A stretch of DNA of 64,000 nucleotides from Leucobacter tardus. GTDB taxonomy: Bacteria > Actinomycetota > Actinomycetes > Actinomycetales > Microbacteriaceae. Positions 30,119 through 38,990 of the stretch are shown piece by piece; within the stretch, counting starts at the first letter, position 1, and every line of letters starts with the position of its first letter. Under the pieces are notes generated by a model. That model searched no databases. It saw only the letters and a program-made list of their open reading frames with translations, and had not been told where the DNA came from. The stretch lies in contig NZ_JAGFBF010000006.1 in assembly GCF_017583045.1 (NCBI RefSeq), forward strand, positions 1 to 64,000, written 5' to 3'. Both the position numbers and the translations under genes were made by a program.

Positions 30119-30193
30119 GAGCGACTCCTTCTCCGGTGAAGCGTACGAAGATCAGTATGCGCCACTTCGCCGGCGCAGGAAAGCACTGTGTAT

Positions 30194-30221
30194 CGTGGGC
30201 GTTACCACGCACACGTTGTGC
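30194..30221 (+). promoter_or_regulatory. Inverted repeats upstream of the HTH-membrane fusion gene
   Basis: Two adjacent dyads occur 25-50 bases before the ATG: CGTGG/CCACG (30194-30198/30205-30209) and GCACA-cgt-TGTGC (30209-30221). They could be an operator for the HTH protein itself. No strong promoter hexamers are apparent. Confidence 0.35.
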
Positions 30222-30246
30222 AATTTGCGCCTCGGAGGGCTCCTGG

Positions 30247-31290
30247 ATGCCGCACTCGACCCCGCTTCACCGGACTGAACCGGACACGATCGACGGCATC
30301 GTCACCGATCTGCGCGAGCTTCGGTCAGCGTCGGGATCCCCGTCGTATGCAGAACTCGGACGACGGGTCGGCGAGTTGCGCGTGGAGCGCGGCGTCAGGC
30401 CCGCTGCCGCAGTCCCTGCACGGTCCACGGTCTACAACCTCTTCAAAGCGGGCCGCGTACGCATGGATCATGCACTGCTGCGCGATATCGTGCTCGCGCT
30501 CGGCGAGAGCGGTGAGACGGCGGACGCCTGGGTCGAGCGCTGCCGTCAAGCGCACCGCGTCGGGTCCCCCGCCCCCGCCCCTGCGTCGCCCGCACCGGAG
30601 CCCGCGGCCACGTCATCTCATACGGCGTTCTCTTTACGACAGCTCCCGCTGGGCGTGACCACGGCGATCCTGCTGGGATGCGTGCTGATCAATGCGCTCG
30701 GACTGGCTGCGCAGCGCGCACTGTCGCTCCAGGTCTTTCTCGACATGATCGGCACGGGGCTCGCGGCCATCGCGCTCGGACCCTGGTACGGCGTGCTCGT
30801 CGCCGTCGCCTCGCAAGCGGCCGACGTGCGCAACCTCGGCAATGCCGCCGAGCTGCCGTTCCTCCTCGTGAGCACGGCCGGCGCCCTCGTCTGGGGGTAT
30901 GGCGTTCGCCGCTGGCGCCTCGGCACCAACCTCTCCCGTTACCTCCTCCTGAACCTGCTCGTCGCACTGACGTGCACCACGATCGTCACCCCCATTCTGG
31001 TCATCCTCTCGGCCGGCACGCACGGGCACCTCTCCGACCTCTTCACCGGCACCCTCGCAGACAGCGGCGTTCACCTCGCCGCCGCCGTGTTCGGCTCGAA
31101 CATCATCGCCTCCGTGCTCGACAAACTCTTGAGCGGACTCATCATGCTCGCGCTCTTCGTGACCCTCCAGCGACTGGTGAGCGTGCCCGTCGATCACATG
31201 CCCGTCGTCGAACAACTCGCGGCGCTCAGCCCCCGCTCCGCGACGCGGGAGGCGGGCGTCCAGACCCATCGCGCGGACGCGTCCGAGTGA
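30247..31290 (+). CDS. HTH domain fused to ECF-S-like membrane domain
   Basis: This 347-residue protein has two parts. Residues about 15-90 look like a lambda-repressor/XRE-type DNA-binding domain (PSYAELGRRVGELR, STVYNLFKAGRVRMD, LLRDIVLALG). A Pro/Ala linker follows, then about six hydrophobic segments from residue 127 to 325. The membrane part (FLDMIGTGLAAIALGPWYGVL) resembles substrate-specific S components of energy-coupling-factor vitamin transporters. No EcfA/EcfT genes are nearby. ATG 30247 has GGAGGG upstream. DNA binding and ligand are inferred; a membrane-tethered regulator is possible. Confidence 0.65.
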   Translation: MPHSTPLHRTEPDTIDGIVTDLRELRSASGSPSYAELGRRVGELRVERGVRPAAAVPARSTVYNLFKAGRVRMDHALLRDIVLALGESGETADAWVERCRQAHRVGSPAPAPASPAPEPAATSSHTAFSLRQLPLGVTTAILLGCVLINALGLAAQRALSLQVFLDMIGTGLAAIALGPWYGVLVAVASQAADVRNLGNAAELPFLLVSTAGALVWGYGVRRWRLGTNLSRYLLLNLLVALTCTTIVTPILVILSAGTHGHLSDLFTGTLADSGVHLAAAVFGSNIIASVLDKLLSGLIMLALFVTLQRLVSVPVDHMPVVEQLAALSPRSATREAGVQTHRADASE

Positions 31291-31315
31291 GCGCGATCCT
31301 GCAGACGCCGCGGCA

Positions 31316-31792
31316 TCACAATGCCGCACCTCGATTTCGCGGTCGATCGGGACGCTCCAGTTCACGCTTCAACCAGGCGTTCCGATCAGTGATGAGCCCG
31401 GTGACGTAGCGCTTCACGATCCACCGATCCGCGACACGACCGAGCACTCCGAGTGGAGCCGCGAAGTCGATGACGTCGTGCATGAGAGTGCCGCCGTCGC
31501 ACACCTCGAAGCGGTGCTCGTGCCACCACCTCGCAAATGGGCCGGATGTCTGCTGATCCACGAACCGATGCGGTGGTGTGTACTCGGTGATCACCGAGGT
31601 CATCCGCCACGGGATCCCGAAGTGCGTCGCCCGCCAGGTGACGCTCTCCCCCGCGCGCAGTTGACCCTGAGTGACTCCCGCGACCGCGCGCTCACGGCTC
31701 CTCCCCATCGAGGATGTGTGCGCGTCGACTGACAGACTCCACGCGAAGCAGTCCTCGCGCGGGGCCGCGATGAACGTTTCGAGTGCGATCAT
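31316..31792 (-). CDS. SRPBCC-family (START/Bet v1-fold) protein
   Basis: This protein of about 158 residues has the polyketide-cyclase/dehydrase-like pattern: an N-terminal IALETFIAAPREDCFAW strand, central WRMTSVITEYTPPHRFVDQQ and a HDVIDFAAPLGVLG helix region. Ligand or substrate is unknown. ATG 31792 is preferred over GTG 31798 because a -10-like GAGACT ends 6 bases before it and would overlap the longer form. Convergent with the upstream HTH-membrane gene. Confidence 0.8.
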   Translation of the reverse strand: MIALETFIAAPREDCFAWSLSVDAHTSSMGRSRERAVAGVTQGQLRAGESVTWRATHFGIPWRMTSVITEYTPPHRFVDQQTSGPFARWWHEHRFEVCDGGTLMHDVIDFAAPLGVLGRVADRWIVKRYVTGLITDRNAWLKRELERPDRPRNRGAAL

Positions 31793-31895
31793 CGGCACAG
31801 TCTCTCAGACGACGATTCCCTCTCGGACGACCAGGTGCGCGATCGGCCTCATCGAGGGACAATGAAACCCATCCGCCTCGAGACGGGGAGCCCTC

Positions 31896-32318
31896 ATGCC
31901 ACCAGCATCACCCGCAATGTTTCCGTCCGACACCCCCGTCGCCGATGTCCTCGAACGCGCCACTGGCCCTCGCAGGCCCGAAGTCGACGCACTCCTCGAC
32001 CTGTTCGGCGAGATCACGCACGAGCCTCCGGTCGTGTGGGCCGGCCGCATCATCGGCTTCGGCGACGTCGAGTACCGGTATGCGAGTGGACACGGCGGCC
32101 GCATACCGCTGCTCGCTTTCGCACCGGGCGCTGCGCGGCACACGATCTATCTCGTGAGCGACTTCTCCGAGAAGTGGCCTGAACTGCTCTCCCGGCTCGG
32201 CCCGCACCGCGCGAGCACCGCGTGCCTGTATGTCACCCGACTGAGCGCACTCGATCGCGACGTCTTGCGCGAGCTGCTCGAACGGTCGCTCGCCGAGACC
32301 CGCGCCGCGGCCGCCTGA
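31896..32318 (+). CDS. DUF1801-type conserved hypothetical protein
   Basis: This 140-residue protein matches the DUF1801 pattern: a central GFGDVEYRYASGHGG stretch, LLAFAPG, then LGPHRASTACLYVTRLSALD. It is predicted to be a soluble alpha/beta protein of unknown function. GGGGAG lies 6 bases before the ATG. It ends 9 bases from the convergent AlkC-like gene. Confidence 0.8.
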   Translation: MPPASPAMFPSDTPVADVLERATGPRRPEVDALLDLFGEITHEPPVVWAGRIIGFGDVEYRYASGHGGRIPLLAFAPGAARHTIYLVSDFSEKWPELLSRLGPHRASTACLYVTRLSALDRDVLRELLERSLAETRAAAA

Positions 32319-32326
32319 GCGGCGCG

Positions 32327-33412
32327 CTACTCGGGGCGCAGGTCGAACGCAGTGAGCGGCGTCGCGACACCGTTGACCTGCAGACCGATGGCGTGCTCGC
32401 CCGGGTAGTACCTGCGTGTGGTGATGGGGCGGAACGAGTGCGCGCGCTCGATCCGGATCTCCGCACCGGGAGCGAGCTCCGTCGTCGTCAGCTTGAAGAC
32501 TTTCGCCGCGAGCGTGCCATTGGCTCGACGGTGGTGGACCGCGTAGTCCACGACGATCCGAGCGGGCTCCGCGCCCGCATTGCGCAGGACCGCCGTGAAG
32601 CGCACGGCACCGTTCCAGTCGACGAAGCTCTGATCGAGGTGCGGCCCGTCGACGTCGATGTCTGCGGGTGCGAATCCGAGCACGGCGAGGGCACCGGGGT
32701 GCCCGCGTTTCACGAGCGTCCGCAGGGCGTGCCGCACGAGTGCCGGCGTGGTCGCGCTTCCGATGTCGATCCATCGCTGCGCCGTATCGATCACGAGGTC
32801 GGGGTGATCGCGGCTGAGGTCGTTCAGGTGGTTCGCCACCGACCGGCGCACGTACTCGCTCTCGTCGCGGACCAGAGCGTCGAGGATCGGGATCGTCACC
32901 CCTGGCCGCGCAAACAGCTCGGGCACCCGAACCGCCCACGGCAGGTACGGGCGAGCTCCCTCGCTCGCGAGACGCCGCACATGCTCATCCGGTGACGCGG
33001 TCCACTCGAACATCGTTCCGAGCGCGCGATCCGGATCGTGCCGCAGCAGCGTGCGGATCGCGAACTCGGCCGTGAGACGACCGGTGAGCTCCGCGAGCAG
33101 CTGCATCGCATCATCGAATGCGACGCGGTCCTCTGACACTCCCCGTGCGGCGACAGCACTCGTCACGGGCCAGATCATCCACCCGGTGAACTCCGGATCC
33201 TGATTCCGCGCGGCGCGCACGACCCGCGCCAGAGTCGCGAAGTCGCCCGGCACATCGTCCAGAATCGCATTGCGCAGCAGATCGGCGCGCTCCCGCAACG
33301 ACAGATCGGTCAGCGCATCGGCGGCGAGCGCGAGCGCCCCGAGCTCGGCCCGGGGACTCGCAGCGAGCAGAGACCGCCTCAGCGACCGGGCGACATCGCG
33401 CCCGATCGGCAA
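32327..33412 (-). CDS. DNA alkylation repair protein (AlkC-like), HEAT repeats
   Basis: The reading frame gives about 361 residues. An alpha-helical HEAT-like region (to about residue 255) is followed by an Ig-like C-terminal domain (VRFTAVLRNAGAEPARIVVDYAVHHRR, ending AFDLRPE). This is the layout of AlkC-type alkylpurine glycosylases, which excise alkylated bases. The start is uncertain. TTG 33412 is the first plausible codon in frame. An ATG at 33419 in another frame encodes MPFAD, the N-terminus I associate with relatives, which suggests a small N-terminal frameshift. The gene ends beside DUF1801. Confidence 0.7.
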   Translation of the reverse strand: MPIGRDVARSLRRSLLAASPRAELGALALAADALTDLSLRERADLLRNAILDDVPGDFATLARVVRAARNQDPEFTGWMIWPVTSAVAARGVSEDRVAFDDAMQLLAELTGRLTAEFAIRTLLRHDPDRALGTMFEWTASPDEHVRRLASEGARPYLPWAVRVPELFARPGVTIPILDALVRDESEYVRRSVANHLNDLSRDHPDLVIDTAQRWIDIGSATTPALVRHALRTLVKRGHPGALAVLGFAPADIDVDGPHLDQSFVDWNGAVRFTAVLRNAGAEPARIVVDYAVHHRRANGTLAAKVFKLTTTELAPGAEIRIERAHSFRPITTRRYYPGEHAIGLQVNGVATPLTAFDLRPE

Positions 33413-33443
33413 ACGGCATGGGTTCAGTCTGCCGTGGAACCTC

Positions 33444-34517
33444 TTAGACGTTGAACCGCCACTCGCAGACGTCGCCGTCCTGCATGATGTAGTCCTTGCC
33501 CTCCATGCGGGCCTTGCCCTTCGAGCGGGCCTCGGCGACGGATCCGGCCTCGACGAGGTCGTCGAAGGAGATGATCTCTCCCTTGATGAACCCCTTCTCG
33601 AAGTCGGTGTGGATCGCGCCGGCGGCCTGCGGCGCCGTCGACCCGCGGGCGATCGTCCAGGCACGGGCCTCCTTCGGACCTGCCGTGAGGTAGGTCTGCA
33701 GTCCCAGCGTCTCGAAGCCGATGCGGGCGAGCTGGTCGAGTCCGCTCTCCTCCTGACCGGTCGAGGCGAGCATCTCGGCGGCGTCCTCGGGGTCGAGTTC
33801 GATGAGTTCGCTCTCGATTTTCGCGTCGAGGAAGATGGCTTTCGCGGGCGCCACGAGTGCGGCCAGCTCATCGAGCTTCGCGCGATCCTGCAGCACCGCC
33901 TCATCGACATTGAAGACGTAGAGGAACGGTTTCGCCGTCAGCAGTCCGAGCTCCTTGATGGGCTCGAGATCGATGTCGGTGAGCGAGATCAACTTGCCGT
34001 CGTTGAGCGCCCCCTGCGCGGCCTTCGCGGTGGCGACGACGGACGGGTCGATCTTCTTCGACTTCAGCTCCTTCTCGTACCGAACGAGGGCCTTGTCGAT
34101 GGTCTGCAGGTCGGCGATGATCAACTCGGTGTTGATCGTCTCCATGTCGCTCGCCGGGTTGACGTCGCCATCGACGTGCACGACGTCGGGATCCTCGAAT
34201 CCGCGCACCACCTGGGCGATGGCGTCCGCCTCGCGAATATTCGCCAGGAACTGGTTGCCGAGCCCCTCGCCCTCGCTCGCACCGCGCACGATACCGGCGA
34301 TGTCGACGAAGCTCACGGGCGCGGGCAGGATCCGCTCGGATCCGAAGATCTCGGCGAGCTTGTCGAGCCGCGAGTCGGGGAGGTTCACGACTCCGATGTT
34401 CGGTTCGATGGTCGCGAACGGATAGTTCGCCGCCAGCACCTGATTGCGGGTCAACGCGTTGAAAAGGGTCGACTTGCCGACGTTCGGGAGTCCGACGATA
34501 CCGATAGTAAGAGCCAC
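33444..34517 (-). CDS. ychF: Ribosome-binding ATPase YchF
   Basis: This 357-residue Obg-family P-loop protein prefers ATP and binds ribosomes. G1 is GLPNVGKS (residues 8-15), followed by the YchF-specific NQVLAANYPFATIEPN. G3 is DIAG, and the TGS domain is at the C-terminus (ending GDVCEWRFNV). GTG 34517 is chosen because TAGAAT (34531-34526) lies 8 bases upstream and the length matches the family. The ATG about 50 codons earlier would add unrelated sequence. Confidence 0.95.
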   Translation of the reverse strand: MALTIGIVGLPNVGKSTLFNALTRNQVLAANYPFATIEPNIGVVNLPDSRLDKLAEIFGSERILPAPVSFVDIAGIVRGASEGEGLGNQFLANIREADAIAQVVRGFEDPDVVHVDGDVNPASDMETINTELIIADLQTIDKALVRYEKELKSKKIDPSVVATAKAAQGALNDGKLISLTDIDLEPIKELGLLTAKPFLYVFNVDEAVLQDRAKLDELAALVAPAKAIFLDAKIESELIELDPEDAAEMLASTGQEESGLDQLARIGFETLGLQTYLTAGPKEARAWTIARGSTAPQAAGAIHTDFEKGFIKGEIISFDDLVEAGSVAEARSKGKARMEGKDYIMQDGDVCEWRFNV

Positions 34518-34570
34518 GGGGGTCAATTCTACATCTCCGCGTCGCCCGCATTCAGCGGCGCAGAAGAGCG

Positions 34571-34600
34571 TTGCACCCGGAACAACAATGCCGATACGGT
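34571..34600 (+). promoter_or_regulatory. Candidate promoter and operator of the acetate-uptake operon
   Basis: TTGCAC (34571-34576) and TACGGT (34595-34600) are separated by 18 bases. A 7-bp inverted repeat GCCGATA (34590-34596) / TATCGGC (34611-34617) overlaps the -10 and the expected start point, as an operator would. The leader is about 95 bases. Confidence 0.45.
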
Positions 34601-34700
34601 GAAAACGCCATATCGGCGCGAGGCACTGTCGCCCATCGCCCTCCTCGAGGCGTCTGCAGCGGTACACGCGCCCGATCCGTATTCACGACGAGGAGGTCGT

Positions 34701-35078
34701 ATGCCAGACGAGCGCCCACCAGGCCAGGAGAGTGCCCAGGCACCACCGATTGACTACATCGCAGTGCAAGAGTCGCCTGAGTTCACCGAGCTGAAGCGCC
34801 GGTTCCGCCGGTTCGTCTTTCCGGTGTCCGTCGCATTCTTCGTGTGGTTCATCGGCTACGTGCTGCTGGCCGCATACGCGCACGACTTCATGGCGACTCC
34901 GGTCTTCGGCAACGTGAACCTCGGCATCGTGCTCGGTCTCGGCCAGTTCGTCACGACCTTCGCAATCACCATGATCTACGTGAAGTTCGCGAACAAGCGA
35001 CTGGATCCGCTGAGCGTCGACATCCGCGCCGACCTCGAAGAACGAGCCGGTACCGCCGCACCGGGAGGTGATCGCTGA
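34701..35078 (+). CDS. DUF485 membrane protein
   Basis: This 125-residue protein has two TM helices (about 42-65 and 76-100) and the DUF485 pattern FTELKRRFRRFVFPVSVAFF followed by YAHDFMATPVFGNVNLGI. DUF485 proteins are almost always encoded immediately upstream of ActP acetate symporters and are thought to assist them. GGAGGT lies 4 bases before the ATG. Its TGA overlaps the actP ATG by one base. Confidence 0.92.
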   Translation: MPDERPPGQESAQAPPIDYIAVQESPEFTELKRRFRRFVFPVSVAFFVWFIGYVLLAAYAHDFMATPVFGNVNLGIVLGLGQFVTTFAITMIYVKFANKRLDPLSVDIRADLEERAGTAAPGGDR

Positions 35079-36655
35079 TGGAAGACAACAACCCGGTCCT
35101 GAACATCTCGATCTTCCTCGCGTTCGTCGCGGTGACGATGGTCATCGTGATCCGCGCCAGCCGCAACAACCGGACCGCCGCCGATTACTACGCCGGCGGT
35201 CGATCCTTCACGGGTCGCCAGAACGGTCTCGCGATCGCCGGTGACTACCTCTCGGCTGCCTCCTTCCTCGGCATCTGCGGCGCGATCGCGATGAACGGCT
35301 ACGACGGATTCCTCTACTCGATCGGCTTCCTGGTCGCGTGGCTCGTCGCGCTTCTGCTCGTCGCCGAGCTCATGCGCAACACCGCGAAGTTCACGATGGC
35401 CGACGTGCTGTCGTTCCGTCTCAAGCAGAAGCCGGTGCGCATGGCGGCCGCGACGACGACCCTCGCGGTCTCCTTCTTCTACTTGCTGGCGCAGATGGCC
35501 GGTGCGGGTGCACTCGTGTCGCTGCTGCTCGGCCTCGACAACGCGCTCGGCCAGTCGCTCGTCATCGTCGTTGTCGGCGTCGTCATGATCCTCTACGTGA
35601 TGATCGGCGGCATGAAGGGCACCACCTGGGTGCAGATCATCAAGGCCGTACTGCTCGTCGGCGGCGTCGCCGTCATGACGGTGTGGACGCTCGCCATGTT
35701 CGGGTTCAACTTCTCCGCGCTGCTCGGTCGCGCGGCCGAGCTCAACGAGAACGGGCTCGACGTGCTCGCACCCGGTCTGCAGTACGGGGCGAATCCGCTC
35801 GACTTCGTGTCGCTCGCCCTCGCCCTCGTGCTCGGTACGGCCGGACTTCCCCACGTGCTCATGCGGTTCTACACGGTGCCGACGGCGAAGGAGGCCCGTC
35901 GATCCGTCGTCTGGGCGATCTGGCTCATCGGCATCTTCTACCTGTTCACGCTCGTGCTCGGCTTCGGCGCCGGTGCGCTCGTCGGACCGGACACGATCGC
36001 CAACGCGCCGGGCGGGCAGAACTCCGCCGCACCGTTGCTCGCGTTCGAGCTCGGCGGACCGCTGCTGCTCGGCTTCATCTCGGCGGTCGCCTTCGCGACG
36101 ATCCTCGCGGTGGTCGCCGGCCTCACCATCACGGCATCCGCATCGTTCGCGCACGATATCTACAACAGCGTCATCAAGAAGGGCACCGCCTCGGCGAAGC
36201 AGGAGGTGCGGGTCGCCAAGATCACGACCCTCGTGATCGGCGCAGCGGCGATCCTCGGCGGCATCGGCGCGCAGGGGCAGAACGTCGCGTTCCTCGTCGC
36301 CTTGGCGTTCGCCGTCGCGGCGAGCGCGAACCTGCCGACGATCCTCTTCTCCCTGTTCTGGTCCAAGTTCACGACCCGTGGCGCCGTCTGGTCGATGATG
36401 GGCGGACTCATCTCCGCGCTCGTGCTCATCGCGTTCTCGCCGGTCGTCTCCGGTAGCGAGACCTCGATGATCCCGACCGCCGACTTCGCGCTCTTCCCGC
36501 TGTCGAACCCCGGAATCGTCTCGATTCCGATCGGGTTCTTCCTCGGCTGGCTCGGGTCCGTCACCTCGCGCGCCAAGGAGTCGCGCGCACTCGCCGCAGA
36601 GATGGAAGTGCGCGAGCTCACCGGATACGGAGCGGAGCCGCCCGTGCAGCACTGA
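35078..36655 (+). CDS. actP: Cation/acetate symporter
   Basis: This 525-residue sodium:solute symporter (SSS family) has about 13 TM segments. The ActP signatures are ADYYAGGRSFTGRQNGLAIAGDYLSAASFLG near residues 30-60 and ALVLGTAGLPHVLMRFYTVP in the middle. It imports acetate and possibly other short carboxylates. It is coupled to the DUF485 gene, with GGGAGG upstream of the ATG. A strong hairpin follows the gene. Confidence 0.94.
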   Translation: MEDNNPVLNISIFLAFVAVTMVIVIRASRNNRTAADYYAGGRSFTGRQNGLAIAGDYLSAASFLGICGAIAMNGYDGFLYSIGFLVAWLVALLLVAELMRNTAKFTMADVLSFRLKQKPVRMAAATTTLAVSFFYLLAQMAGAGALVSLLLGLDNALGQSLVIVVVGVVMILYVMIGGMKGTTWVQIIKAVLLVGGVAVMTVWTLAMFGFNFSALLGRAAELNENGLDVLAPGLQYGANPLDFVSLALALVLGTAGLPHVLMRFYTVPTAKEARRSVVWAIWLIGIFYLFTLVLGFGAGALVGPDTIANAPGGQNSAAPLLAFELGGPLLLGFISAVAFATILAVVAGLTITASASFAHDIYNSVIKKGTASAKQEVRVAKITTLVIGAAAILGGIGAQGQNVAFLVALAFAVAASANLPTILFSLFWSKFTTRGAVWSMMGGLISALVLIAFSPVVSGSETSMIPTADFALFPLSNPGIVSIPIGFFLGWLGSVTSRAKESRALAAEMEVRELTGYGAEPPVQH

Positions 36656-36680
36656 TGCGCTGACGCGGGTCGACCTTCGG

Positions 36681-36735
36681 TCGAACGAGAGGGGGTCGGG
36701 GTCGCCACTGCGGTCCCGACCCCCTCGACGTTCGA
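36681..36735 (+). terminator. Terminator of the DUF485-actP operon
   Basis: Perfect 12-bp arms GAGGGGGTCGGG (36689-36700) and CCCGACCCCCTC (36715-36726) enclose a 14-base loop. Outer pairing of TCGAAC (36681-36686) with GTTCGA (36730-36735) extends the stem after a small bulge. It lies 33 bases after the actP stop. Confidence 0.7.
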
Positions 36736-36781
36736 CTGCACACCTCGGTCGAGTGTCAGTGGGGTGTGGCAACCTGTATGC

Positions 36782-37366
36782 GTGCCCGTCGACTTCACCG
36801 CGATCGATTTCGAGACCGCGAACAGCCACTCCTCATCCGCCTGCGCCGTCGGTCTCGTGCGGGTACGCGGAGGGGTCGTCGTCGAGCGGGCCGAGTGGCT
36901 GATCCGGCCCCCGGCGGGCCACGGCGAGTTCCTGTCGATGAACATCCGGATTCACGGCATCACGCCCGCGATGGTCACCGATGCCCACGACTGGGCGGAG
37001 CAACTGCCTCAGCTGCGCGAGTTCATCGGGTCTGACGTGGCTGTCGCGCACAACGCCGGCTTCGACATGGGCGTGATTCGCGGCGCGTGCGCCGAGACGG
37101 TCACCCCGGTACCGAAGCTGCGCTATCTCTGCAGCGTGCAGGTCTCCCGGAAGACGTACGACATTCCGTCGCACCGTCTGCCCCTGGCGGCCGCGGCAGC
37201 CGGATTCGGCGAGTTCTCGCATCACAACGCGCTCGCCGACGCCGAGGCGTGCGCGTCCATCATCATCGATGCCGCGAAGCGCCACGCGGCGCCCAGCGTG
37301 ACCGCACTCGCGAAGACCACCGGCCTCCGCATCCAGACGCTCAAGGCGATCCCGCTGAAGCTCTAG
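36782..37366 (+). CDS. DnaQ-like 3'-5' exonuclease domain protein
   Basis: This protein of about 194 residues has the DEDD exonuclease fold. Exo I is FTAIDFETAN at the N-terminus, exo II is VAHNAGFDMGV near residue 87, and exo III is HNALADAEACA near 152. That is the layout of the DNA polymerase III epsilon-like stand-alone exonucleases. GTG 36782 is chosen because the protein then starts VPVDFTAIDFE, as is usual; a GTG 6 codons earlier is possible. Confidence 0.82.
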   Translation: MPVDFTAIDFETANSHSSSACAVGLVRVRGGVVVERAEWLIRPPAGHGEFLSMNIRIHGITPAMVTDAHDWAEQLPQLREFIGSDVAVAHNAGFDMGVIRGACAETVTPVPKLRYLCSVQVSRKTYDIPSHRLPLAAAAAGFGEFSHHNALADAEACASIIIDAAKRHAAPSVTALAKTTGLRIQTLKAIPLKL

Positions 37367-37445
37367 CGGGGCAGCGCGTGCGTCTGCCGGCGCCGCGGCG
37401 ACGGGTCGCGCCGACGATGTCGGTGGCACCTGAGACGATGAGCCC

Positions 37446-38915
37446 ATGACTCCTCTCGCCGCATCGTTGCTCACCGTGGTGATCGCTCTGTCCGCCGCGG
37501 CCATCGCCTGGTTTGCCGGACGCCGTTCGGGTCTCGCCCTCGGCGACACCCGAGCGGCGGATGCGCGGGCATGCGCCGAGCAGGAGCGCGCGCTCGCCGT
37601 GCAGCAGGCTCGGCTCGATGCCGAGGGTGAGCACCGCCGTGTCCGCGAAGAACTCGCGACCCACCAAGCTCGCGCGCGCGGCCTCGAAGAACGCCTGCGT
37701 GACGCGCACGCCGCACTCGAGCAGCGCGCCGAGCAGGATCGGGAGGAGCAGCGCGTGCTCCAGCACCTCGCGCCCCTGCGCGACAGCGTCGGCAAACTCG
37801 AGCGCACCGTCACCTCGCTCGAGCAGCAGCGCGCCGCCCAGCACGGCGAACTGACCGAGCAGCTGCGCCAGGCGGCGACGGCGGAGGAGAAGTTGCGCGG
37901 CACCGCCGAGTCCCTCGCCTCAGCTCTGCGTTCGAACACGACGCGAGGCATCTGGGGCGAAACCCAGTTGCGTCGCATCATCGAAGCGGCCGGCATGCTC
38001 GAGCACGTCGACTTCTCGGTGCAGCAGCAACTCACCACCGAGCACGGCGGGGCTCGCCCCGACGTCGTGATCCACTTGCCCGGGGGCAAGGCGCTCGCGA
38101 TCGACGCGAAGGTCCCCTTCGATGCGCACCTGCAGGCGCAGCACCTCGACCCCGGTGACGACGAGACCGGCGCGCGACGCAGGGAACTCCTCGCGAAGCA
38201 CGCGAAGGCGCTGCGCGACCACGTGCTCGCGCTCAGCAACCGCGACTACTGGAGCGCGCTCGAAGACTCCCCCGAACTCGTCGTGGCGTTCGTTCCGAGC
38301 GAGTCGCTGCTCTCCAGCGCTCTCGATGCCGACCCGCTGCTGCTCGAGTTCGCCTTCGAGCGCCGCGTCGCGCTCGCCTCACCAGTCAGTCTGTGGGCGA
38401 TCCTGAAGTCCATCGCACACAGCTGGCGACAGGAATCGCTGACCGCGGAGGCGCGCACCCTCTTCGACCTCAGCCGCGAACTGCACCGACGCATCGGCCG
38501 CACCGCGACCCACCTCGACAAGCTGGGGCGCACCCTCTCGCGCGGCGTGCAGGACTACAACGCCTACGTCGGATCGCTGGAACGCCAGGTGCTCCCGACT
38601 GCGCGCAAGATCGGCGCGCTCAACGGTGAGAAGATCGGCACCGAACCACGCCAACTCGAGGATGCGACACGTCCGCTCGTGGCCCCCGAACTCCGCACCC
38701 CGGAACCCGACGCCGGAGCCGATGACGACCGTCCCGATGACGCCGGCTCCGATCGCGACGGGACAGGTGGCGCCGGGCAGGGTGCCACTGCGGCAGGTCG
38801 CGCTAGGGCAAGTGGCACTGGGGTGAGTGGCACTGGGGTGAGTGGCACGTCGGCTCCTGAGCCCGCGGGCCCCGCGTCGGCCACGACCGGGACCGCATCC
38901 TCTACCCGAGACTGA
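37446..38915 (+). CDS. rmuC: DNA recombination protein RmuC
   Basis: This 489-residue protein has an N-terminal TM anchor (residues 5-25) and a long coiled coil (about 45-150). The RmuC nuclease-like core follows from about 160 to 400 (TRGIWGETQLRRIIEAAGM; PDVVIHLPGGKALAIDAKVPFDAHL). RmuC limits inversion at short inverted repeats. The C-terminal 80 residues are low-complexity Asp/Gly/Ala/Thr-rich with SGTGVSGTGVSGTS repeats and look disordered. GACGAT, a poor -10 match, lies 6 bases before the ATG. Confidence 0.93.
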   Translation: MTPLAASLLTVVIALSAAAIAWFAGRRSGLALGDTRAADARACAEQERALAVQQARLDAEGEHRRVREELATHQARARGLEERLRDAHAALEQRAEQDREEQRVLQHLAPLRDSVGKLERTVTSLEQQRAAQHGELTEQLRQAATAEEKLRGTAESLASALRSNTTRGIWGETQLRRIIEAAGMLEHVDFSVQQQLTTEHGGARPDVVIHLPGGKALAIDAKVPFDAHLQAQHLDPGDDETGARRRELLAKHAKALRDHVLALSNRDYWSALEDSPELVVAFVPSESLLSSALDADPLLLEFAFERRVALASPVSLWAILKSIAHSWRQESLTAEARTLFDLSRELHRRIGRTATHLDKLGRTLSRGVQDYNAYVGSLERQVLPTARKIGALNGEKIGTEPRQLEDATRPLVAPELRTPEPDAGADDDRPDDAGSDRDGTGGAGQGATAAGRARASGTGVSGTGVSGTSAPEPAGPASATTGTASSTRD

Positions 38916-38990
38916 GCGCGGTGACCCGGGTCCCTTCTCACTGCACTCGGCGCCCGTCGACGCCGCCACCCGCGCCCAGCGCCGGGCGTT

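Noticed and set aside
33270-34700. Long upstream extension of the DUF485 gene
   Set aside because: The extension is antisense to ychF; the ATG at 34701 has a strong GGAGGT site and gives the normal family length.
34976-36829. 617-codon open frame on the minus strand opposite actP
   Set aside because: Mirror frame of a clear symporter gene in high-GC DNA; its product is a highly charged Arg/Glu/Asp-rich string without any domain.
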